Below are positions 28,990 through 37,635 of a stretch of DNA of 64,000 nt, one piece after another. Origin of the DNA: Rhizobium sp. 9140 (GTDB taxonomy: Bacteria; Pseudomonadota; Alphaproteobacteria; Rhizobiales; Rhizobiaceae); NCBI RefSeq assembly GCF_900067135.1, contig NZ_FJUR01000001.1, forward strand, positions 424,501 through 488,500, read 5' to 3'. The position numbers were made by a program, and so were the translations under genes. The notes under the pieces were generated by a model, which was not told the origin of the DNA, did no database searches, and saw nothing but the letters and a program-made list of their open reading frames with translations. Positions within the stretch are counted from its first letter, which is position 1. Every line of letters starts with the position of its first letter.

Positions 28990-30426
28990 TTACGAGTGGT
29001 ATGCAGCCTCGCCGTGGCTTGCGAGATCGAGACCTTCGCGCTCGGCTTCGACCGGTACGCGCAGGCCGACGATGACATCGACAACCTTGTAGAGGATGGC
29101 CGAACCGATGCCCGACCACAGGATGGTGACGATCACACCCTTCAGCTGTGCCCAGACCTGCGTTGCCGTGCCGGCATAGGAGGCTGCGAAGTCGGCCGTC
29201 GAGTAATCGACGATGCCGGCGCCGCCGAGGGCCGGGTTGACGAATACGCCGGTCAGCAGCGCGCCGACGATGCCGCCGACGCAGTGAACGCCGAACACGT
29301 CTGCCGTGTCGTCATAGCCAAACTTGTTCTTCACCGTGGAGACGAAGAAGTAGCAGAGCGGCGAGACGATGAGACCCATGACGATGGCGCCCATCGGGCC
29401 GACGAAGCCGGCAGCCGGGGTGATGACGACGAGGCCGGCGACGGCACCCGAGGCAGCACCGAGCATGGAGGCCTTCCCGCGGGTGAAGGTTTCCAGGATC
29501 GACCACGAGATGATTGCGGCAGCCGTCGCGACGAAGGTGTTGATCATGGCGAGAACGGCATAGGCATTGGCTTCGAGGTTGGAGCCGGCATTGAAGCCGA
29601 ACCAGCCGACCCAGAGCAGCGAGGCGCCGATCATGGTCATGGTCATGGAGTGCGGAGCCATCATGTCCTTGCCGAAGCCGGTACGCTTGCCGACCATGAG
29701 CGCGCCGACGAGGCCCGCGATGCCGGCATTGATGTGAACCACGGTGCCGCCGGCGAAATCGATCGCGCCGAAGCCGAAGATGAGGCCGGTCGGGCCGTCA
29801 TAGGCGCTCGGGCCGCCCCAGAACCAGACCATGTGCGCCATCGGGAAGTAGACGAAGGTAAGCCACAGGATGGTGAAGAGGATCACGGCCGAGAACTTGA
29901 TGCGTTCCGCGAAGGCACCGATGATAAGGCCGGGCGTGATGGCGGCAAACGTCATCTGGAAGCAGACGAAGACGAGTTCGGGAATGGCCACGCCCTTGGA
30001 GAAGCTTTCCGACAGCGTCGTGACGTCGACGCCCGACAGGAACATCTTGGAGAAGCCGCCGATGAAGCTGTTCATCGAGCCGCCATCGGTGAAGGCGAGA
30101 GAGTAGCCGTAGGTGACCCAGACGATCATGGCGACGGCTGCGACCATCAGGACCTGCATCAGGACCGACAGCATGTTCTTGGTGCGCATCAGGCCGCCGT
30201 AGAACAGAGCCAGACCCGGCACCGTCATCAGAAGCACGAGGATAGTGGACAGAAGCATCCAGGTCGTATCGCCCTTGTCGACCGTCATGGCCGGTGCAGC
30301 GGCAGCTGCCGTTTCGGCAACGGCCGGCGCCGCGGTATCCTGGGCAAATGCGACAACCGGCGCCAGGAAGGCGGCCGTTGCGGCGCCGAAGCGTCCGAGG
30401 GTTGTCGAGAATGTGTGAGATGTCAT
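28990..30426 (-). CDS. amtB: Ammonium transporter
   Basis: Inner-membrane ammonium channel (478 residues) with a cleavable signal sequence (about 1-28, ending 'VVAFA'), a short Ala-rich periplasmic stretch and eleven membrane helices. The family segments 'GDTTWMLLSTILVLLMTVPGLALFYGGL', 'VFCFQMTFAAITPGLIIGA'-like region, 'FAGGTVVHINAGIAGLVGAL' and 'DVFGVHCVGGIVGALL' carry the twin conserved histidines of the pore. It lies 30 bases downstream of glnK and is expected to be gated by GlnK. The pair is transcribed from a sigma-54 type promoter, so nitrogen limitation should induce it. Confidence 0.95.
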   Translation of the reverse strand: MTSHTFSTTLGRFGAATAAFLAPVVAFAQDTAAPAVAETAAAAAPAMTVDKGDTTWMLLSTILVLLMTVPGLALFYGGLMRTKNMLSVLMQVLMVAAVAMIVWVTYGYSLAFTDGGSMNSFIGGFSKMFLSGVDVTTLSESFSKGVAIPELVFVCFQMTFAAITPGLIIGAFAERIKFSAVILFTILWLTFVYFPMAHMVWFWGGPSAYDGPTGLIFGFGAIDFAGGTVVHINAGIAGLVGALMVGKRTGFGKDMMAPHSMTMTMIGASLLWVGWFGFNAGSNLEANAYAVLAMINTFVATAAAIISWSILETFTRGKASMLGAASGAVAGLVVITPAAGFVGPMGAIVMGLIVSPLCYFFVSTVKNKFGYDDTADVFGVHCVGGIVGALLTGVFVNPALGGAGIVDYSTADFAASYAGTATQVWAQLKGVIVTILWSGIGSAILYKVVDVIVGLRVPVEAEREGLDLASHGEAAYHS

Positions 30427-30456
30427 GTGAAGAAAGCTCCCTCTAACAGCCGTTGC

Positions 30457-30813
<357 letters not shown>

Positions 30814-30882
30814 TCATCTGCGGCTCACGTGCCGTCTTTGCATGCCGATGAGCCATGTTTCCCCAACGACCACCAAGTTCTA

Positions 30883-30898
30883 TTCAAGGCGCGTGCCA
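30883..30898 (-). promoter_or_regulatory. Sigma-54 (RpoN) promoter of glnK-amtB
   Basis: On the minus strand the sequence is TGGCACGCGCCTTGAA. The -24 part matches TGGCACG fully and the spacing of four bases to TTG is exact; the -12 part is TTGAA instead of TTGCA. The predicted start is about 75 bases before the glnK ATG. The site agrees with NtrC/RpoN control known for glnK-amtB. Confidence 0.7.
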
Positions 30899-31007
30899 GT
30901 TCCGCGTCAGGGTGAAAAATAGATGAAAAGACACGAAATCACCGCATTCGCCGACAGGTGGCCGGTGAAACGTTAAATATTCGCCAGATTTTCAGGCTAA
31001 AAATTGC

Positions 31008-31025
31008 GCAAATTTAAAAATTTGC
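31008..31025. repeat. Perfect 18-base AT-rich palindrome after tesB
   Basis: GCAAATTT-AA-AAATTTGC has perfect 8-base arms and a 2-base centre. It lies 8 bases beyond the tesB stop. With so short a loop it is more likely a protein-binding site than a terminator. Confidence 0.45.
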
Positions 31026-31032
31026 TCAGAAA

Positions 31033-31917
31033 TTAGTCATTTGCCTTTTTCCGAATCAGTCCTTCCTGAGCGACGGATGCGATCAGGTTTCCCGCGCGAT
31101 CGAACAGGCTGCCACGGTTCATGCCGCGCGCGCCGCTCGTGCTGGGGCTGTCCTGCGTGTAGAGCAGCCAGTCGTCGAGCTTCACCGGGCGATGGAACCA
31201 CATGGCGTGGTCGAGGCTCGCCACCTGCAGGCTGCGGTCGAAGATCGAGGTGCCATGGGCGCGCAGCGAGGTGTCGAGCAGCGTCATGTCGGAGATATAG
31301 GCAAGCACCGCCGCCTGCAGCGGCCTGTCGTCGGGCACGGCTCCCGTCGCCTTGACCCAGACATGCTGGACCGGCTCCTGCCGCTCGCGCGAGAAATAGT
31401 GCTTCAGCGACACCGGGCGAATCTCGATCGGCCGCGGCTGCTCCCAGTAGCGCCGGATCGCCTCCGGTGCGTTCGCCAGAAACATCGCCTTCATCTCGGC
31501 TTCGCCCATCAACGCTTCCGGCTGCGCGACCGTTGGCGGCGACACCTGATGTTCGAGCCCCTCTTCCTCCACCTGAAAGGATGCCGAGAGCGCAAAGATC
31601 GCCGCGCCATGCTGGATCGCCACCACGCGCCGCGTGGTAAAGCTGCCGCCATCGCGGATCCGATCGACCTCGTAGATGATGGGCACGGCGGGATCGCCTG
31701 GCCGCATGAAATAGGCGTGAAGCGAATGCACGAAGCGATCCGCGGTCACCGTGCGCTGCGCAGCCACCAGCGCCTGCCCGATCACCTGCCCGCCGAATAC
31801 CCGCTGCCAGCCGACCTGCGGCGACACGCCGCGGAAGAGATTTTCCTCCAGCTTCTCCAAGTCAAGCGTCCGGAGGAGCACATCCATGGCAGTTTCGGTT
31901 GGGGTGTCATTGGACAT
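31033..31917 (-). CDS. tesB: Acyl-CoA thioesterase II
   Basis: Hot-dog-fold thioesterase that hydrolyses medium- and long-chain acyl-CoA (294 residues). Typical TesB segments are present: 'RGVSPQVGWQRVFGGQVIGQAL', 'FVHSLHAYFMRPGDP', 'HAMWFHRPVKLDDWLLY' and 'GSLFDRAGNLIASVAQEGLIR'. The Asp-Gln-Thr catalytic set of E. coli TesB appears conserved by context. The ATG at 31917 has GGAG at a good distance; a shorter start at 31887 is possible. It is divergent from the UbiH-type gene, 78 bases away. Confidence 0.9.
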   Translation of the reverse strand: MSNDTPTETAMDVLLRTLDLEKLEENLFRGVSPQVGWQRVFGGQVIGQALVAAQRTVTADRFVHSLHAYFMRPGDPAVPIIYEVDRIRDGGSFTTRRVVAIQHGAAIFALSASFQVEEEGLEHQVSPPTVAQPEALMGEAEMKAMFLANAPEAIRRYWEQPRPIEIRPVSLKHYFSRERQEPVQHVWVKATGAVPDDRPLQAAVLAYISDMTLLDTSLRAHGTSIFDRSLQVASLDHAMWFHRPVKLDDWLLYTQDSPSTSGARGMNRGSLFDRAGNLIASVAQEGLIRKKAND

Positions 31918-31995
31918 TGCACGGTCTCCGGCGGTAGGAAGCATGAGGTCGATGATCTATATAGTGCGCAAGCACAAGAGCGAAGGACGAGACGG

Positions 31996-33207
31996 ATGAT
32001 CGATCTATTGGTGGCAGGCGGCGGATATGTCGGGCTCTCGCTGGCGGTCGCCGTCAAGACGGCAGCGCCACACCTCTCGGTGACGCTGATCGACGGCGCG
32101 CCGGACGGCGCCTGGCGCGGCGACGAGCGGGCCTCCGCCATCGCCGCCGCCGCTTCCTCCATGCTTGACGTCATGGGCATCTGGCAGACCATCGCCCCCG
32201 AGGCGGAACCGATCCGCCGCATGGTTATCACGGATTCCAAGACCGCCGATCCCGTCCGTCCCGTCTTCCTCACCTTCGAAGGCGATCCGGATGCGGACCG
32301 ACCTTTCGCCCATATGGTCCCGAACGTCGCGCTCGTCGGCGCGCTGCGCGACAGAGCGGCAAGCCTCGGCATCGACATCCGCCCTTCGACGACCGCGAGC
32401 GGCTTCACCGCAGACGATCACGCCGTTCGGCTGAAGCTTGCCGGTGGCGGCGAGATCGAGGCCCGCCTCCTCGTCGCCTGCGACGGCGTACGATCGAAGC
32501 TGCGCGATGCCGCCGGCATCAAGACCGTGAATTTCGATTATGCCCAGTCCGGCATCGTCGCCACGGTCGAGCACGAGCGGCCGCATGACGGAACCGCCGA
32601 GGAGCACTTCCTGCCGGCCGGCCCGTTCGCCACGCTGCCGCTGCGCGGTAACCGCTCGTCGCTCGTCTGGACGGAACGGACGGAGGACGCAAACCGCCTC
32701 ATCGACAGCGACGATCTCGTCTTCGAGGCTGAGCTGGAACGCCGCTTCGGCTACAAGCTCGGCGCCTTGAAGGTGGTCGGCGGCCGCCGCGCCTTTCCGC
32801 TCGGCCTGACGCTCGCGCGCGCCTTCATCGCCAACCGCTTCGCGCTGGCCGGCGATTCGGCCCACGGCATTCACCCCATTTCGGGTCAAGGCCTCAATCT
32901 CGGGTTCAAGGATGTGGCGGCGCTGGCCGAAACCATCGTCGATGCCGACCGCCTCGGCCTCGACATCGGCTCGCTCGCCGTCCTCGAGCGCTACCAGACC
33001 TGGCGCCGTTTCGACACGGTTCGCATGGGGGTGACGACGGATGTGCTGAACCGGCTGTTCTCCAACGACGTCATGCCCGTGCGCATGCTGCGCGACCTCG
33101 GCCTCGGCATTGTGGATCGCCTGACCCCGCTCAAATCCTTCTTCATCCGCCAGGCTGGGGCCGCCGCGAGCAGCGATCCGAAGCTCCTGACGGGTAAGGC
33201 GATCTGA
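31996..33207 (+). CDS. UbiH/UbiF-family FAD-dependent ubiquinone-biosynthesis hydroxylase
   Basis: A 403-residue class A flavin monooxygenase. 'LLVAGGGYVGLSLAVAVK' near the N-terminus binds FAD, 'LLVACDGVRSKLRDAAGI' is the DG motif, and 'FALAGDSAHGIHPISGQGLNLGFKD' is the second FAD motif with the UbiH-family signature. It is expected to add one ring hydroxyl in ubiquinone synthesis. Rhizobia use different sets of these hydroxylases (UbiH, UbiF, UbiL), so which ring carbon is modified cannot be fixed from sequence alone. The long open frame upstream has no homology; the ATG at 31996 starts at the FAD motif as usual. Confidence 0.88.
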   Translation: MIDLLVAGGGYVGLSLAVAVKTAAPHLSVTLIDGAPDGAWRGDERASAIAAAASSMLDVMGIWQTIAPEAEPIRRMVITDSKTADPVRPVFLTFEGDPDADRPFAHMVPNVALVGALRDRAASLGIDIRPSTTASGFTADDHAVRLKLAGGGEIEARLLVACDGVRSKLRDAAGIKTVNFDYAQSGIVATVEHERPHDGTAEEHFLPAGPFATLPLRGNRSSLVWTERTEDANRLIDSDDLVFEAELERRFGYKLGALKVVGGRRAFPLGLTLARAFIANRFALAGDSAHGIHPISGQGLNLGFKDVAALAETIVDADRLGLDIGSLAVLERYQTWRRFDTVRMGVTTDVLNRLFSNDVMPVRMLRDLGLGIVDRLTPLKSFFIRQAGAAASSDPKLLTGKAI

Positions 33208-33247
33208 AAGACCAGCTTGGGATGTTCGCTTGGCAAGACCGGGACCA

Positions 33248-33436
33248 TCAGTCCTCGATCTTGCGGGCCTCGGAAATCAGCATGATGGGAATGCCGTCGC
33301 GAATGGGATAGGCGAGCCGCGCCTTCTCCGAAACGAGTTCGTCTTCCGCAGCGCTATAGCTCAGCCGCCCTTTGGTCAGCGGGCAGACGAGAAGCTCGAG
33401 CAGCTTCGGGTCGACGCGGCGGGTTCTCTCGTCCAC
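33248..33436 (-). CDS. Trm112-family (UPF0434) small protein
   Basis: A 62-residue protein of the Trm112/YcaR type: '[16 protein letters not shown]' then '[18 protein letters not shown]'. Eukaryotic Trm112 activates methyltransferases; bacterial members are thought to do similar scaffold work or are uncharacterised. Only one of the cysteines that would form a zinc site is kept, usual for this bacterial group. It lies eight bases after the Lon-N-domain gene and is probably co-translated with it. Convergent with the UbiH-type gene. Confidence 0.85.
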   Translation of the reverse strand: MDERTRRVDPKLLELLVCPLTKGRLSYSAAEDELVSEKARLAYPIRDGIPIMLISEARKIED

Positions 33437-33444
33437 AGCAGGGC

Positions 33445-34110
33445 CTATTGCAGCATGGTTTCGATGTCGCCGAAGGTCTTCGCCAGCACGATCTCGGTGA
33501 TCGCGATCAGCGTGTCGGCCCGCGTCTTCAGGTCCTGCGCTTCCAGCAGCGCCTGCTTTTCGGCCGGGCCGTAGGGCAGCATCATCGCCATGGAGTTGAC
33601 CAGCGTCGTGTTGCCAGCACGTTCCACGCTCTCCCAGTCGGCTTCCAGCTTGTTGGTGTCGAGATAGGCCTTGAAGGCGGCCAGCAGCGCTTCGCGATCC
33701 ACCTGCGCCTCATCCTCGGATTCCGTGAGATCGCCGGCAAACGGCGTGATCTTGAAGGTCCGGTAACCCTTCACCGGGTGCATCTCGTCAAACAAGCGGA
33801 AGCGGCAGATGCCGGTCAGCGAGGTGATGTAGCGCCCGTCCTCCATTTCGGCGAACGACGTGATGCGGCCGACGCAGCCCACCTGGCATAGCGCCTGGCT
33901 GTTCTCGCTGTGATCGGTCAGCGAGGGTTGCACCATGCCAATCAGGCGGTTGCCGCAGAGGGCATCGTCGAACATGGCGAGGTAGCGCGGCTCGAAGATG
34001 TTGAGCGGCAGCTGCGAGCCCGGCAGCAGCAGAACGCCGGTCAGCGGAAACACCGGAATGACATCCGGGATATCCCTCGGCTTCAGATAACGTGCATTTC
34101 CGACCTGCAT
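33445..34110 (-). CDS. Lon N-terminal (LON substrate-binding) domain protein
   Basis: A 221-residue stand-alone LON_substr_bdg domain without ATPase or protease parts: '[34 protein letters not shown]' region at the start, '[31 protein letters not shown]' in the middle, and a helical C-terminus. Such proteins are widespread, with a presumed role in substrate binding or as PUA-like adaptors, but no proven reaction. The ATG at 34110 is preferred over an upstream in-frame ATG because homologues start at 'MQVGNARYL'. It precedes the Trm112-like gene, and both follow the thioredoxin-type gene on the same strand. Confidence 0.85.
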   Translation of the reverse strand: MQVGNARYLKPRDIPDVIPVFPLTGVLLLPGSQLPLNIFEPRYLAMFDDALCGNRLIGMVQPSLTDHSENSQALCQVGCVGRITSFAEMEDGRYITSLTGICRFRLFDEMHPVKGYRTFKITPFAGDLTESEDEAQVDREALLAAFKAYLDTNKLEADWESVERAGNTTLVNSMAMMLPYGPAEKQALLEAQDLKTRADTLIAITEIVLAKTFGDIETMLQ

Positions 34111-34271
34111 CTCAGGCAAACTCCGCCGTATCTCGGGCAACGGACCGATCATCGGCCCGTCCGCCTCGCATTAAGGGATGACATGGTGCGCTTGCCGGAA
34201 ATCTCAAGCGGGAAACATGGCTGGGGATGCGGCATGTCGAACCGGAGGAAACGGCTCCGGCGCGAAAAAGT

Positions 34272-35282
34272 TCACGAGAACAGGATGGCCGACATCTTGC
34301 GACGCGCAGACAGCGTTGCCGGATCGGCAGGACCCCAGACCTCGAAGAATTCGACCAGCGCCCGTCGGGCGCCGTCGTCTTCAAACGCGCGGTCGCGGCG
34401 CATGATCGTCAGCAGGTGCTCGGCCGCCGTCTGTCGGTCGCCCTCCACATTGCGGATCTTGGCAAGGTTCAGCCGGGCTGCATGATCGTCGGGATTGGCA
34501 AGAAGGGCTGCTTCCAGCGCCTTGGGATCGCCCAGCTTGCGTGCTTCGTCGATCTGTTCGATTCGCTTGAGGAGCGCGGAGACCTGCGGATCGACCTTCT
34601 GTTCGTCGGAGAGTTCGGAGAGGATCTCCCGCGCCTGATCGAGCGCGTCCGAAGCGATCATCACCTCGGCAAGCCCCGCGCGCGCCGGCAGGCTTTCCGG
34701 CTCGACCTGAAGCACGGAGGCGAAGATGCCCCCGGCATTCTGCAGATCGCCCGTGTCCAGCAGCTGCTTCGCTTCGGCAAGTGCGGCTTCGATCTCGGCT
34801 GCCTGATCGTCGATCATGGGGCCTGCGATCTTCTCGATAAAGGCCCGGATCTGGCTTTCCGGAACGGCACCCATGAAACCATCTGCCGGACGACCGTCAA
34901 CGAAGGCGACAACGGCGGGAATGGACTGGATGCCGAGCTGGCCGGCGATCGAAGGGTGATCGTCGATGTTCATCTTGACGAGCTTCACGCGCCCGCCCGC
35001 TTCCGTCACCACCTTCTCGATGATCGGCGTCAGCTGCTTGCAGGGGCCGCACCAGGGCGCCCAGAAATCGACCAGCACCGGCAGGCCACGAGAGGCCTCC
35101 AGCACGTCGCGGGCAAAGGTCGCCGTCGTCGTGTCTGAGATCAGTGCGCCCCCGCCAGCAGACCCGACTGCGGGCGCAACGGCGGCAGGCGATGGCGACA
35201 CTGTCGCCGGCGCGCCGCCATAGGTGGCCGTCGCGCTCATCTGGCTGCCGTAGGAACCGGAATAGGGATTGTTGCCGCTCAT
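34272..35282 (-). CDS. CnoX-like thioredoxin-TPR chaperedoxin
   Basis: A 336-residue protein with a flexible Ser/Ala/Pro-rich N-terminus (1-45), a thioredoxin domain with intact 'WAPWCGPCKQL' (about 72-82) and a C-terminal TPR-like helical region ('AEAKQLLDTGDLQNAGGIFASVL', 'AARLNLAKI'). This is the layout of CnoX/YbbN, which holds oxidised unfolding proteins and passes them to GroEL. The active-site pair of cysteines is kept, unlike E. coli CnoX. AAGGAG lies 6-11 bases before the ATG at 35282. Gene name trxA is often given to this locus, but the protein is not the short housekeeping thioredoxin. Confidence 0.87.
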   Translation of the reverse strand: MSGNNPYSGSYGSQMSATATYGGAPATVSPSPAAVAPAVGSAGGGALISDTTTATFARDVLEASRGLPVLVDFWAPWCGPCKQLTPIIEKVVTEAGGRVKLVKMNIDDHPSIAGQLGIQSIPAVVAFVDGRPADGFMGAVPESQIRAFIEKIAGPMIDDQAAEIEAALAEAKQLLDTGDLQNAGGIFASVLQVEPESLPARAGLAEVMIASDALDQAREILSELSDEQKVDPQVSALLKRIEQIDEARKLGDPKALEAALLANPDDHAARLNLAKIRNVEGDRQTAAEHLLTIMRRDRAFEDDGARRALVEFFEVWGPADPATLSARRKMSAILFS

Positions 35283-35367
35283 CGAATGCTCCTTGCGGGG
35301 ACCCTGCGCAGCCCCGATCCTCGTCTTGGCCGGATGCGCTCCGGCGACTGCCCTCAAAGATCGTATG

Positions 35368-35877
35368 TCAGGCCGTGACTTTCAAGACAAGCGGCACATG
35401 CCCGGTCGCCTCGGCAAAGCGGATGAGGTCCCTCGACGCCAGCGATGTCGTGGCGTCGTTCGTCAGCGGATGGCAGTTGACGATCTCCTCGCGCATCAGG
35501 TCCGCATCCAGCACCAGCGTGACGGCTTGGGCATGGTCGTTGATGACGCCGAGCGCGGTCACGGCACCGGAAATGACGCCTAGATATTCCATCAGCTTCT
35601 CCGGCTTGCCGAAGGAGACCTTGCTCGCGGCACCGATCAGCGTGTGCACGGTTTTCAAATCGACCGTCGCATGCTCCTCCACCGTCAAGAGGAAGTAATT
35701 GTCCTTCTTATCCTTCACGAACAGGTTCTTCGTATGCCCGCCGGGAATCTCGTCGCGGAGCGATACCGATTCGGCCACGGTGAACACCGGTGCATGTCGC
35801 TTCGTCTGGTGGGCGATCCCGAGATCGTCGAGAAAGCGGAAAAGATCCTCTGCCGTCTTCGGCTGCACGTCCGTCAT
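35368..35877 (-). CDS. proX: Prolyl-tRNA deacylase ProX (YbaK/ProRS INS-like)
   Basis: A 169-residue free-standing editing domain that hydrolyses Ala-tRNA(Pro). It has the INS-superfamily fold with 'HTKNLFVKDKKDNYFLLTV' holding the catalytic lysine, 'GKPEKLMEYLGVISGAVTALGVIND' and 'NCHPLTNDATTSLASRDLIRF'. The length is normal for ProX proteins. The gene starts 301 bases before the tRNA-Gly gene on the opposite strand and ends 85 bases before the CnoX-like gene. The symbol should not be confused with the glycine-betaine protein of the same name. Confidence 0.85.
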   Translation of the reverse strand: MTDVQPKTAEDLFRFLDDLGIAHQTKRHAPVFTVAESVSLRDEIPGGHTKNLFVKDKKDNYFLLTVEEHATVDLKTVHTLIGAASKVSFGKPEKLMEYLGVISGAVTALGVINDHAQAVTLVLDADLMREEIVNCHPLTNDATTSLASRDLIRFAEATGHVPLVLKVTA

Positions 35878-36178
35878 GTCTTGGGCTCCTGTCTCTGCGC
35901 CCCATGTGATTACGAAGCGCAGACACGAGACGCAATCGCTGAGACACGTCTGAAAGGTCTTCCGTCACAAAACCGCGACGCCCGCCACATCCGGTCCAGC
36001 AAAAAATCATCAGTAAAAATCATGTAAATTCAACTATTTAGAAGAAATCTCGGCAAATTTTTTCCACGCCCGTCATTTCCCTGTTGCATTTCCAAATCGG
36101 CTGAGCGATATAGCGCCCGTCGCCAACGAAAACGGCGACGCCACGGTCCACCGACTACCCCCGGACCTTGGTTGATGA
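35878..36178. other. Divergent intergenic region proX / tRNA-Gly
   Basis: Contains an AT-rich stretch (36000-36065), the tRNA promoter and a 7-base perfect hairpin (36118-36140, CGTCGCC/GGCGACG) in the tRNA 5' leader. No open frame is convincing. Confidence 0.5.
36084..36112 (+). promoter_or_regulatory. Promoter of tRNA-Gly
   Basis: TTGCAT (36084-36089), 17 bases, GATATA (36107-36112), followed by a GC-rich discriminator typical of stable-RNA genes. The start of transcription should be near 36119, about 60 bases before the mature tRNA. Confidence 0.6.
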
Positions 36179-36253
36179 GCGGGTGTAGCTCAGGGGTAGA
36201 GCACAACCTTGCCAAGGTTGGGGTCGAGCGTTCGAATCGCTTCACCCGCTCCA
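36179..36253 (+). tRNA. tRNA-Gly (GCC)
   Basis: A complete cloverleaf of 75 bases: acceptor GCGGGTG/CACCCGC, D arm with GCTC/GAGC around AGGGGTA, anticodon stem CAACC/GGTTG with loop TTGCCAA (anticodon GCC), T arm with TTCGAAT loop, discriminator T and an encoded CCA at the 3' end. The gene is on the + strand, alone, with its own promoter upstream and an AT-rich hairpin directly after it. Confidence 0.97.
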
Positions 36254-36282
36254 TTTTTCCTAATAAAGACATTATGAAAAAT
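36254..36282 (+). repeat. AT-rich inverted repeat at the 3' end of tRNA-Gly
   Basis: Starting within the encoded CCA, a 12-base stem (with one mismatch, left arm about 36253-36264, right arm 36271-36282) encloses the loop aaagac. It may help 3' trimming or ending of the tRNA transcript. The right arm is not followed by a T run. Confidence 0.5.
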
Positions 36283-36466
36283 TAGCGCATATCTACGGCT
36301 TTGCGACGCCGTGATCTGCGACGATCTCTGCTGTGCTCGTGCGCTGTGAGATGCCGGCATTTGTGGGCGATGCTGTCGTGAAAAGTGCCTTGTTCCCAAG
36401 CGAAGCCGGCAGCGGACGTCCCCGAAACCGACCGTCTTCACAGATGATCGGCAGCGCATCGGAAAC

Positions 36467-36494
36467 CGGAGTGCGCCCGGATGGACGCACTCCG
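36467..36494 (-). terminator. Possible terminator after galM
   Basis: CGGAGTGCG and CGCACTCCG are perfect 9-base arms with a 10-base loop, 8 bases beyond the galM stop on its strand. No good T run follows, so efficiency is uncertain. Confidence 0.45.
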
Positions 36495-36501
36495 CACATC
36501 A

Positions 36502-37506
36502 TCAGCTCTTCGAGAAGATATAGTCCGTTTCCTGACGCAGCGTTTCGCCGGGGCGCAGGATGGCGTTCGGGAAGCCCTCGTGGTTGACGGCGTCCGGCCA
36601 GATCTGGGTTTCCAGGCAGAAGCCTGCAAACGGCCCGTAGGTGCAGCCTTCGAGGCCCGGAACAGGCGTGTTCAGCTTGAAGCCGGAATAGAACTGCACG
36701 CCGGGCTCCGTCGTGCGGACCTCAAGCGCAACGCCTGAATCGATGCTGCGAACAAGGGCCGCGGACCGCTTGGGGCCGCGCTCCGGCGAGAGGCAGAAAT
36801 TATGGTCGTAAAGCACCTTCTCGCCCTCGGTCTGCCGGCGCATGGACGACATCTGGCGCAGGTCGAACACCGTGCCGTCGACCGGGGCGATCTCGCCGGT
36901 CGGGATCTGCTGCTCGTTCGTCGGCAGGTAGTGATCGGCGGCGATCATGATGTCGTGGCCGAGCGTGTCGGCACGCCCATCGAGGTTGAAATAGGTGTGC
37001 TGGCAGAGATTGGCGATCGTCGGGGTGTCCGTCGTCGCCGTATAGGTGACGCTGAGGCAGCCATGGCCGGAAAGCCGGTAGGTCGCATGGATTTCGCAGG
37101 TACCGGGATAGCCGGCGCGACCCGCGGGATCGACGATCTTCAGCGAAACGGAATCCTCGGTGACATCGACGATCGTCCAAAGACGCTTGGCGATACCGTC
37201 GCTACCGCCATGGAGATGCGTCACGCCCTTCTCGTTCAACTCAAGCTGAAAGTCCTCGCCGTCGATCGTAAAGCGTCCGTGACCGATGCGGTTGGCCGAC
37301 CGACCGGGCGTCGCGCCGAAATAGGAGGAGTGGGCCGGATAATCGTCGAACGCCTCGAAGCCCAGCACCAGCGGCGGCTGATGCCCCTCGAGCCGCAGGT
37401 CCTGAATGACAGCACCCCACGACATGACGTTCGCGGTCAGCCCGCCACCGCGGATCGTCACGCGGTGCACGGGTTCGCCCGTCTTCAGATGGCCGAAAAT
37501 CTCCAT
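36502..37506 (-). CDS. galM: Aldose 1-epimerase (galactose mutarotase)
   Basis: Interconverts alpha and beta anomers of hexoses in the cytoplasm (334 residues with this start). 'GATPGRSANRIGHGRF' with the substrate Arg, 'THLHGGSDGIAKRLW' with the catalytic-region His, 'ANLCQHTYFNLDG' with the second His, and 'GFCLETQIWPDAVNH' with the general-base Glu are all present in order. The ATG at 37506 gives 'MEIFGHLKTGEPV', matching homologues better than a GTG 20 codons upstream; neither has a clear ribosome site. No sugar operon surrounds it. Confidence 0.9.
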   Translation of the reverse strand: MEIFGHLKTGEPVHRVTIRGGGLTANVMSWGAVIQDLRLEGHQPPLVLGFEAFDDYPAHSSYFGATPGRSANRIGHGRFTIDGEDFQLELNEKGVTHLHGGSDGIAKRLWTIVDVTEDSVSLKIVDPAGRAGYPGTCEIHATYRLSGHGCLSVTYTATTDTPTIANLCQHTYFNLDGRADTLGHDIMIAADHYLPTNEQQIPTGEIAPVDGTVFDLRQMSSMRRQTEGEKVLYDHNFCLSPERGPKRSAALVRSIDSGVALEVRTTEPGVQFYSGFKLNTPVPGLEGCTYGPFAGFCLETQIWPDAVNHEGFPNAILRPGETLRQETDYIFSKS

Positions 37507-37635
37507 GGCTGTGCTGCTGGTCAAGATATGGTCCTCGCTCTTGTCCGGTCGCAGCGCCACAGGCACCGCCGACCTCGTCGTATTCCCGCGTCGATCGCGG
37601 AGTCTTCAGCGCGCTTTTACCAGCGCGCGCAAACC

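Noticed and set aside
36030..36459. Small minus-strand frames crossing tRNA-Gly
   Set aside because: They read the complement of the tRNA and its leader; such peptides are common false calls beside tRNA genes.
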